Assembly: GCA_947385505.1 (NCBI GenBank)
Contig: CANDLP010000185.1
Location: forward strand, 1-5,477
Origin: an uncultured Clostridia bacterium
GTDB lineage: Bacteria; Bacillota; Clostridia; Oscillospirales; Ruminococcaceae
Direction of reading: 5' to 3'
DNA length: 5,477 nt
The position numbers were made by a program, and so were the translations under genes. Below are positions 1 through 5,477 of the stretch, one piece after another. The notes beneath the pieces are model-generated. The model was not told where the DNA came from. It worked only from the letters and a program-made list of their open reading frames with translations, and did not search any database. The first letter of the stretch is position 1, and each line of letters begins with the position of its first letter.

Positions 1-47
1 GAGATGACGCTCCGTGACTGGAGTTCAGACGTGTGCTCTTCCGATCT
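1..47 (+). other. Illumina P7/TruSeq index-side adapter (sequencing artefact)
   Basis: Bases 14-47 are identical to the 34-base TruSeq index-side adapter that ends in GCTCTTCCGATCT. Bases 1-5 (GAGAT) match the 3' end of the P7 flow-cell oligonucleotide, and bases 6-13 occupy the place of an 8-base i7 index. This is synthetic library sequence, not genome. In this orientation it is the reverse complement of what a read shows when it runs through a short insert into the adapter, so untrimmed reads probably ended the contig here. Genuine sequence begins at about base 48. Base 47 is the last adapter base and could also be the T of the ligation junction. Confidence 0.98.
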
Positions 48-1408
48 TTTACACATTTTTGCTTGTATCGGTGAACCCCCTGCTTCTTATAATTATATTG
101 GCTACAACAATTATCGGATATTTTGTCAACAATTATCTCAGCGGATACGGTTACCGTCACCGCGAGGAAGAAGCGGAGCACACAAAAAAAATGGACTACA
201 TAGACTATCAAGCTTCAGATTACAGCGCCGCAAAGGATATTCGTATTTTCGGGCTTCGCCCTTGGCTTAATGAACTGGCGAAAAAAGCCATGGACGCTTA
301 TGTTGCCTTTCACAAAAAGGCGGAAGGCGTATATCTGTGGTCGAGAATCCTTGACATTGCTCTTGCCTTTTTAAGAAACGGAATTGCCTATGCTTATTTG
401 ATTTCAATGGTACTTGCGGGCGAAATCGGCGCCGCGGAATTTTTGCTATTCTTCAGCGCGGTAGACGGATTTACCGCATGGGTTAGCGGAGTGCTTGGAA
501 ATATGAATACGCTTCACAAGCAGAGTCTTGACATATCCATCGTCCGTGAGTGTCTGGAATATCCGGAACCCTTCAAGTTTGAAGACGGTGAAAGCCTTGC
601 TTACAATGAAAATACGGCTTATGAAATTCGGCTTGTTAATGTCTCCTACCGTTATCCCTGCGCCGATAAAGACACTCTCAGCGGCATTAACTTAACCTTA
701 CACCCCGGAGAAAAACTTGCGGTTGTGGGGTTAAACGGAGCGGGCAAAACAACACTCGTAAAAATCCTGTGCGGATTTTTAGACCCCACGGAGGGGCAAG
801 TCCTTTTAAATGGAGAGGATATTCGGAAATACAACAGACGGCACTACTACAAATTGTTCTCGGCGGTATTCCAAAGCTTTTCGCTAATTGCCGCTACCGT
901 TGCCGCCAATGTTGCCCAAAGCGAAGACAATATTGACATGGAAAAGGTAAAGAACTGTATTGAAAAAGCAGGACTTAGCGAAAAAGTATTGTCTTTATCA
1001 GAAGGATATAATGCTCTTTTAAACCGTGAGATTTATGAAGACGCCGCTATGCTTTCAGGCGGTGAAACACAGCGGCTGATGCTTGCCCGTGCGCTGTATA
1101 AAGACGCTCCGTTTATTATCTTGGATGAACCTACCGCCGCTCTCGACCCGATTGCCGAATCGGATATGTATCAAAAATACAACTCCATGACCGCAAATAA
1201 GTCTTCGGTATATATTTCCCACCGCTTGGCTTCCACCCGCTTCTGTGACAGAATTATCTTTATTGACAATGCAAAAATCAGCGAAGAAGGAACGCACGAC
1301 AGCTTAATGGAAACGGGCGGCAAGTATGCGGAACTTTACGCCGTACAAAGCAAATATTATAAGGAAGAAAAAACAGGAGAAGAAGGAGGAATCCGAAATG
1401 AAGAATAA
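48..1408 (+). CDS. ABC exporter half-transporter, permease fused to ATPase (5' partial)
   Basis: This is one half of a probable heterodimeric type IV (ABCB-like) exporter in the cytoplasmic membrane, with fused membrane and ATP-binding domains. The first wholly genuine codon is at 50. The start codon is lost: aligned with the downstream partner, about 170-180 residues (TM1 to TM3) are missing. What remains includes a hydrophobic segment at about 50-130 (end of TM3/TM4), an intracellular loop, and two more segments at about 350-412 and 425-493 (TM5 and TM6). The ATPase domain begins near 620. Visible motifs are Walker A GLNGAGKTT (728-754), the Q-loop glutamine (872-874), signature LSGGE (1052-1066), Walker B FIILDEP (1112-1132), D-loop ALD, and the H-loop histidine (1220-1222). 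The catalytic glutamate is present, so the domain should hydrolyse ATP. The stop at 1406-1408 lies inside the next gene. The substrate cannot be read from the sequence; peptides, lipids or drugs are all possible. Confidence 0.93.
1383..1397 (+). promoter_or_regulatory. Ribosome binding site of second ABC gene, inside first ABC gene
   Basis: AAGGAGGA at 1383-1390 is a near-perfect Shine-Dalgarno sequence, 7 bases before the ATG at 1398. It fixes that ATG as the start of the second transporter gene, in preference to an in-frame ATG at 1326 that has no such site. It lies within the last codons of the upstream gene, so ribosomes finishing that gene pass over it. This suggests translational coupling and matched amounts of the two subunits. 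Confidence 0.9.
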
Positions 1409-3269
1409 ACAAGGAATGTCGTGGAGAACCGCTTTCAAAATCAATAACCGGGCGATATCGCTTCTTTATAAGGCTCACCCTCAAATGGTACTTTCCAAGC
1501 TCATTTCGATTATCTGGAGTTCTCTCACCCCCTATGTTTCAATTTATTTGTCGGCGCTTATTATTGAAGAGCTTTCCACAAGCAGGAACCCGGAGACTTT
1601 GAAAAATCTGGTTCTTATCACTTTAGCGTCCTCCGCTTTAATTGCACTGATTTCGGCTTTGATTACAAAATGGAACAACTCGCAAAGCGCGGGAATGTAT
1701 TTCAAGTGTGAGCAAATTTTTACAAAGAAACTGTTGGATATGGATTTTATAAGTGTAGACGATACAAAAACCCATGAGCTGTTATCTCAGATCCGTCAAA
1801 ATCAGAACGGCGGAGGTTGGGGACTATATCGAGTGATTTACAATTATGAAAATTTGCTGTATTCAATTTTCACCGTGCTCGGCGGTATTACTCTGACAAT
1901 CAGTTTGTTTACAAGCAAGGTTCCCGAATCCTCGGGCGGATATGTCATTATGAATAATACTTTGTTTATTTTACTTGTTGTAATTGTTATGCTTGCTGTT
2001 ACATTTATTGCTCCGTCTCTCTCTAACAAGGCAGGCAGTTATTGGGCAAAAAATGTGGGGGCGCACAATCTCAGCAATCGCTTGTTCGGATACTTCGGTT
2101 TTTTGGGATACAAAAGAGAGATTGCGACCGATGTGAGAATTTACAGACAAGATTTATTATGTAATAAATACGAAGTAAACAAAGATGACGCTTTTCGTTC
2201 AAAAGGTATTTTTGCAAAATTGGCAAAAGGTCCTATGGGATTGCTGCAAGCCGCTTCCGCCGCGGTTTCGGTTGTTTCCACCGGAATTGTGTATGTCTTT
2301 GTTTGTCTTAAATCATGGGCGGGCGCTTTCGGCGTAGGTATGATAACGCAATACATTTCTTCCATAAGCAAGGTTACAGGCGGCGTATCGCAGTTTGTTT
2401 CCGCGGCAGGCGACATGAAAAATAATGCGGTTTTCCTTGAACAGGTATTTAAGTTTCTGGATATTCCCAACACGATGTATCAAGGCAGTTTGACCGTAGA
2501 AAAAAGGCGCGACCGAGACTATGAGGTTGAATTCAGAAACGTATCTTTCAAATATCCCGGAGCCGATACTTTTGCTCTTTCGGGGGTAAATATTAAGTTC
2601 AAAGTAGGCGAACGACTTGCGGTTGTGGGTATGAACGGAAGCGGAAAAACAACATTTATTAAATTGCTTTGCCGCTTATATGACCCCACCGAGGGGGAAA
2701 TTCTGCTTAACGGAATCGATATCCGCAAATATGATTATCTTGATTATATGATGATTTTTTCTGTTGTATTTCAAGATTTCAAATTGTTCTCCCTCACACT
2801 TGGCGAAAATGTCGCATCAGGTTCAAAAATCAACGAAGAGCTCGCCGTTGATTGTCTGCAAAAGGCAGGTTTCGGCGAACGCCTTTCCGAAATGGAGAAT
2901 GGTATTCACACTTATCTCTATAAAGATTATGATAAAAACGGCGTAAATGTGTCAGGCGGCGAGGCGCAGAAAATTGCCATTGCCCGCGCTATATATAAAG
3001 ACGCACCGTTTATTGTTCTTGACGAGCCGACCGCCGCTCTCGACCCGATGGCGGAAGCGGAGATTTATTCCAAGTTTAATGATATTGCCGGCGATAAAAC
3101 GGCAATCTATATTTCTCATAGACTTTCTTCCTGCAAGTTCTGTGATGAGATCGCGGTTTTCGATCACGGCTCAGTTGTGCAAATGGGGACGCATAGCGAG
3201 CTTGTAGCCGATACAAACGGTAAGTATTTTGAACTGTGGAACGCTCAGGCGCAGTATTATACCGCATAA
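1398..3269 (+). CDS. ABC exporter half-transporter, permease fused to ATPase (complete)
   Basis: A complete 623-residue half-transporter, of usual length for the family, and the likely heterodimer partner of the upstream gene. The membrane domain shows hydrophobic segments at about residues 29-55, 68-88, 152-171, 184-205, 283-305 and 308-330, fitting the six-helix type IV exporter fold with long cytoplasmic loops at about 92-150 and 208-280. The ATPase domain starts near residue 376. Its motifs are an A-loop tyrosine at about 387, Walker A GMNGSGKTT (411-419), Q-loop Q459, signature VSGGEAQ (518-524), Walker B FIVLDEP (538-544) with the catalytic glutamate, D-loop ALD (547-549), and H574. The start at 1398 is set by the ribosome binding site 7 bases upstream; the gene overlaps its predecessor by 11 bases in another frame. 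The family is clear. The transported substrate is not, since no precursor peptide, regulator or immunity gene is in view. Confidence 0.95.
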   Translation: MKNKQGMSWRTAFKINNRAISLLYKAHPQMVLSKLISIIWSSLTPYVSIYLSALIIEELSTSRNPETLKNLVLITLASSALIALISALITKWNNSQSAGMYFKCEQIFTKKLLDMDFISVDDTKTHELLSQIRQNQNGGGWGLYRVIYNYENLLYSIFTVLGGITLTISLFTSKVPESSGGYVIMNNTLFILLVVIVMLAVTFIAPSLSNKAGSYWAKNVGAHNLSNRLFGYFGFLGYKREIATDVRIYRQDLLCNKYEVNKDDAFRSKGIFAKLAKGPMGLLQAASAAVSVVSTGIVYVFVCLKSWAGAFGVGMITQYISSISKVTGGVSQFVSAAGDMKNNAVFLEQVFKFLDIPNTMYQGSLTVEKRRDRDYEVEFRNVSFKYPGADTFALSGVNIKFKVGERLAVVGMNGSGKTTFIKLLCRLYDPTEGEILLNGIDIRKYDYLDYMMIFSVVFQDFKLFSLTLGENVASGSKINEELAVDCLQKAGFGERLSEMENGIHTYLYKDYDKNGVNVSGGEAQKIAIARAIYKDAPFIVLDEPTAALDPMAEAEIYSKFNDIAGDKTAIYISHRLSSCKFCDEIAVFDHGSVVQMGTHSELVADTNGKYFELWNAQAQYYTA

Positions 3270-3285
3270 TTTATAAAAAATCAAC

Positions 3286-3314
3286 TTGACAAAGGGTTGT
3301 TTTTAAGGTAAAAT
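3286..3314 (+). promoter_or_regulatory. Sigma-A type promoter
   Basis: TTGACA at 3286-3291 is a perfect -35 box. It is separated by 17 bases from TAAAAT at 3309-3314, which differs from the -10 consensus at one position. Transcription would start near A3321. The promoter begins 17 bases after the ABC gene stop and points toward the GH2 gene, whose ATG is about 230 bases past the predicted start. Three hairpins and a terminator-like T-tract lie between. It could drive the GH2 gene through a long leader, or a short untranslated transcript of about 180 bases. Confidence 0.8.
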
Positions 3315-3420
3315 ATAGCAAAGTAATAACCTGTGATGGCGCCGATATCATTATAACAATCCAAAAAATAACACTTAATTTGTAAGCCGAAAAGTTTTTT
3401 ATATTATTAAGTTGCGTATT
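3315..3420 (+). other. AT-rich leader of unknown function
   Basis: This stretch between the promoter and the hairpin cluster has no convincing gene. It contains an imperfect dyad around GGCGCC (about 3334-3350, TGAT on the left and ATCA on the right). It lies just downstream of the predicted transcription start and could be an operator or the base of an RNA stem. I recognise no riboswitch, T-box or other known leader class. A six-codon ATG frame at 3336-3356 has no ribosome binding site. Confidence 0.4.
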
Positions 3421-3469
3421 CGGGGCTTTGCCCCGGACCCCAGTTCCTTTTTGGCGTCCAAAAAGGAAC
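3421..3469. repeat. Two adjacent perfect palindromes (REP-like candidate)
   Basis: The first hairpin pairs CGGGGC (3421-3426) with GCCCCG (3430-3435) around a TTT loop. The second pairs GTTCCTTTTTGG (3443-3454) with CCAAAAAGGAAC (3458-3469) around a CGT loop, 12 perfect base pairs. A further CCCC at 3438-3441 could compete for the GGGG of the first hairpin. Neither palindrome is followed by a T-tract on the plus strand, so they are not simple terminators. Paired GC-rich hairpins of this look occur as dispersed palindromes between genes in some Clostridia; membership of such a family is inference here. Confidence 0.65.
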
Positions 3470-3484
3470 CGAAAAAAACAATGC

Positions 3485-3503
3485 GCGGCTTCGCCGCTTT
3501 TTT
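3485..3503 (+). terminator. Intrinsic terminator, possibly bidirectional
   Basis: GCGGC (3485-3489) pairs with GCCGC (3493-3497) around a TTC loop and is followed directly by six T's (3498-3503). An A-tract at 3472-3478 lies upstream, so the minus strand also reads hairpin then T-tract, with a gap of about six bases. The stem is short but all GC-rich pairs. It is the first terminator-like structure after the ABC genes and probably ends their transcript. It would also stop, fully or partly, transcription from the promoter at 3286 before the GH2 gene. Confidence 0.65.
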
Positions 3504-3510
3504 ATTGGAT

Positions 3511-3521
3511 TGCTATATAAT
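3511..3521 (+). promoter_or_regulatory. Possible second promoter -10 region for the GH2 gene
   Basis: TATAAT at 3516-3521 is a perfect -10 sequence, and the overlapping TGCTATATA at 3511-3519 resembles an extended -10. It lies after the terminator and 29 bases before the GH2 ATG, the right place to drive that gene independently. No good -35 box is seen at the normal distance, and the area is AT-rich enough for a chance match. Confidence 0.35.
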
Positions 3522-3536
3522 AAGCGCCGATTACTG

Positions 3537-3542
3537 AAAGGA
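3537..3542 (+). promoter_or_regulatory. Ribosome binding site of the GH2 gene
   Basis: AAAGGA lies 8 bases before the ATG at 3551. An in-frame TAA at 3521-3523 excludes any start further upstream than that point, so the ATG at 3551 is well supported. Confidence 0.8.
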
Positions 3543-3550
3543 TATCCGTT

Positions 3551-5477
3551 ATGAGCAAAAAAACCTTATTCTGCGACAACTGGGAATTTTCCAAACAGCC
3601 CTTCGGTACCGAATACTCCGACAATCTGGACTGGAAAAAAGTGGATATTCCCCACGATTACCTTATCGGCAACACCAAAAATCTTTATGAAACCTCCACC
3701 GGTTGGTACAGAAAAACCTTTGTCTGCCGCAAAAATCCTGATACATTGATCTCTGTGCGGTTTGAGGGGGTATATATGGACAGCGCGGTTTTTGTCAACG
3801 GCGTTCTTGCGGGTGAATGGAAATACGGCTATTCCACCTTTGAGTTTGACATTACCCAACAGCTTAAAGACGGCGAAAACCTGATCGCCGTAAGAGTAAA
3901 CTATAATTCCCCCAATTCCCGCTGGTACTCGGGCGCGGGAATTTACCGCAACGTATGGCTTAAAGAAACCCCGCTCACACATTTTCTCTCCGACGGAATA
4001 TACATAAGCACAAAGGACAACATAATAACCGTCACCGGCGAAATTTGCCGCCCCGAAAAAGAATTAAACCGCCACACGGTAAAACAGACCGTAACCGACA
4101 GGGAAGGAAATATTGTGGCGGAAAACCTTTCTCCCGCTACTGCGGCGGATTATAGCGTTATCCCTCCCGCAATAAGGAAAGACGGGGTTAAATACTCACT
4201 GTCGGTACAAACCCTTTCCGTGGAAAACCCCGTAATGTGGGACATTGAAAATCCCTATCTTTATACAATGAACACCGAGCTTTTAGAGGACGGTCGGGTG
4301 ATAGAAACCGAAAGCTGTAAATTCGGATTCAGGAAGATTGAGTTTACCTGTGACAAAGGTTTCTTCCTCAACGGAAAACATGTTAAGCTTCACGGCTCCT
4401 GTGAACACCACGATCTTGGTGCACTGGGTTCGGCGCAGAATAAAGCCGCTCTCCGCCGCAGACTTTTACAGCTTCGCGAAATGGGGATAAACTCCATACG
4501 TACCAGCCACAATATGCCGTCTGTGGAACTTATGGAAGCGGCGGACGAAATGGGATTCCTTATTGTTTCCGAGGGATTCGATATGTGGGAAAGGTCTAAA
4601 ACCGAGTTTGACTACGGCAGATTTTTTAAGGAACACGCGGCGAAAGATGTTGCCGCATGGGTAAGGCGCGACCGCAACCACCCTTCGCTTATCGCATGGA
4701 GCATAGGAAACGAGATATACGACGCTCACGCCGACGACAGGGGGCAGGAGGTCAACTCAATGCTTGCCTTTAACGTCAGGCTGAACGACCCGCGCAGCAA
4801 CGGATATGTAACCAGCGGTTCAAATTATTTACAGTGGGAAAACGCTCAGAAGTGCGCCGACTTGTTTAAATTGGCAGGGTACAATTACGGGGAAAGGCTG
4901 TATGACGAACATCATAAGAAACACCCCGACTGGATGATTTACGGCAGCGAGACCGCTTCGGTGGTACAAAGCAGAGGGGTATACCACTTCCCTCTTTCCC
5001 GCCTTGTTTTAGCGGACGATGACGAACAATGCTCCTCTCTCGGAAACAGCACCACGGGCTGGGCGGCGCCAAATACAGAGGGCTGCATTATCCCCGACAG
5101 AGACGCGGAATACTGCGCGGGGCAGTTTATCTGGAGCGGATTCGACTACATCGGGGAGCCTACCCCTTACAGCACCAAAAACAGCTATTTCGGACAAATT
5201 GACACTGCGGGCTTCCGAAAAGACAGCTCCTATATTTTCCAATCCGAATGGACTGATTATAAAAAATCTCCCGTTATACATATTTTCCCTTACTGGGATT
5301 TTTCCGACGGGCAGGAAATAGATGTGAGGGTCACCACAAACGCCCCTTACGCCGAATTGTTCTTTAACGGAAAATCCTTGGGTAAAAAGCATATCGACCA
5401 CCTTCACGGAACAAAGCTTACGGCGGACTATCTTATTCCCTATGAAAAGGGTGAGCTTAAAGCCGTCGCCTACGACG
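3551..5477 (+). CDS. Glycoside hydrolase family 2 beta-galactosidase (3' partial)
   Basis: The frame is open from ATG 3551 to the window end: 642 complete codons plus one base, with no stop. The product probably hydrolyses terminal beta-galactosides by the retaining GH2 mechanism. The N-terminal sugar-binding domain (about residues 4-140) shows GWYRK (51-55), FEGVYMDSAVFVNG (71-84) and SRWYSGAGIYRNVWL (123-137). An immunoglobulin-like domain (about 145-257) comes next. The TIM barrel starts near 258, with LNGKHVKLHG, CEHHDLGALG (284-293) and IRTSHNMPS (316-324). E388 in WSIGNE fits the acid/base and E467 in YGSETAS the nucleophile. W528 in QFIWSGFDYIGEPTPY fits the sugar-platform tryptophan. 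From about 576, HIFPYWDF and ELFFNGKSLG resemble the DUF4982-type domain that follows the barrel in many gut enzymes; the rest is cut off. No signal peptide is visible, so it is probably cytoplasmic. GH2 membership is near certain; galactose specificity is likely but could differ. Confidence 0.93.
   Translation, partial: MSKKTLFCDNWEFSKQPFGTEYSDNLDWKKVDIPHDYLIGNTKNLYETSTGWYRKTFVCRKNPDTLISVRFEGVYMDSAVFVNGVLAGEWKYGYSTFEFDITQQLKDGENLIAVRVNYNSPNSRWYSGAGIYRNVWLKETPLTHFLSDGIYISTKDNIITVTGEICRPEKELNRHTVKQTVTDREGNIVAENLSPATAADYSVIPPAIRKDGVKYSLSVQTLSVENPVMWDIENPYLYTMNTELLEDGRVIETESCKFGFRKIEFTCDKGFFLNGKHVKLHGSCEHHDLGALGSAQNKAALRRRLLQLREMGINSIRTSHNMPSVELMEAADEMGFLIVSEGFDMWERSKTEFDYGRFFKEHAAKDVAAWVRRDRNHPSLIAWSIGNEIYDAHADDRGQEVNSMLAFNVRLNDPRSNGYVTSGSNYLQWENAQKCADLFKLAGYNYGERLYDEHHKKHPDWMIYGSETASVVQSRGVYHFPLSRLVLADDDEQCSSLGNSTTGWAAPNTEGCIIPDRDAEYCAGQFIWSGFDYIGEPTPYSTKNSYFGQIDTAGFRKDSSYIFQSEWTDYKKSPVIHIFPYWDFSDGQEIDVRVTTNAPYAELFFNGKSLGKKHIDHLHGTKLTADYLIPYEKGELKAVAYD

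Noticed and set aside
14..49. GTG start giving a 464-residue first ABC protein
   Set aside because: The start and first eleven or so residues are encoded by the sequencing adapter. The true start lies off the contig.
4..270. Small ORF of 88 residues at the left end
   Set aside because: It starts in the adapter and overlaps the ABC gene in another frame, with no family resemblance.
1326..1397. Upstream in-frame ATG that would add 24 residues to the second ABC protein
   Set aside because: It has no ribosome binding site, would give an 83-base overlap, and encodes a lysine/glutamate-rich stretch that is the first gene's C-terminus read in another frame. The ATG at 1398 has a near-perfect site.
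3336..3356. Six-codon leader peptide (ATG to TAA)
   Set aside because: No ribosome binding site precedes it, and it has no run of regulatory codons. A frame this short is expected by chance.
3350..3378. Minus-strand promoter with TATAAT at 3350-3355
   Set aside because: The sequence at the -35 distance is poor (TTAAGT), and reading leftward would run into the ABC gene antisense with no gene to serve.
3270..3550. Riboswitch, CRISPR array or tRNA in the intergenic region
   Set aside because: I see no regularly spaced direct repeats, no cloverleaf and no conserved core of a riboswitch class I know. Only the hairpins and promoter described are supported.
3566..3982. Minus-strand ORF of 138 residues
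   Set aside because: It lies wholly antisense to the N-terminal domain of the GH2 gene, whose motifs are clear. It has no recognisable product.
5009..5407. Overlapping ORFs of 132 residues (minus) and 100 residues (plus, 5019-5321)
   Set aside because: Both are shadows of the GH2 reading frame, which carries conserved family motifs through this stretch.

Overview
This window looks like the edge of a contig from an uncultured, low-to-mid GC Firmicute, most likely a gut Clostridium-type bacterium (Oscillospiraceae/Ruminococcaceae-like). That assignment is an inference from three things: strong AAGGAGG-type ribosome binding sites, the type of ABC exporter pair, and a cytoplasmic GH2 enzyme of the kind common in gut Clostridia. 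No marker gene is present to prove it.

Layout. Bases 1-47 are not biological. They match the end of the Illumina P7 oligonucleotide, an 8-base index and the complete 34-base TruSeq index-side adapter. Genuine sequence starts at about base 48. From there to 3269 lie two overlapping genes for the two half-transporters of a heterodimeric ABC exporter. The first lacks its 5' end because the contig ends there. The second (1398-3269) is complete. A 281-base intergenic region (3270-3550) follows. It holds a near-consensus sigma-A promoter, an AT-rich leader of unknown function, three perfect hairpins with 3-base loops, a T-tract that makes the last hairpin an intrinsic terminator, and a ribosome binding site. 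From 3551 to the window end runs an uninterrupted but 3'-truncated gene for a glycoside hydrolase family 2 beta-galactosidase. It has 642 complete codons and no stop in view.

How the parts work together. The two ABC genes overlap by 11 bases, are probably translationally coupled and should assemble into one membrane exporter. Both nucleotide-binding domains keep all the expected catalytic residues. The GH2 gene is probably a separate unit, since a promoter and a terminator lie between it and the transporter. Nothing in the window links the exporter to galactoside metabolism.

I found no strong candidate for a previously undescribed system. The points most worth checking are the adapter chimera at the contig end and the promoter-hairpin-terminator block in the intergenic region, which could be a short transcript, an attenuated leader or a dispersed palindromic repeat.
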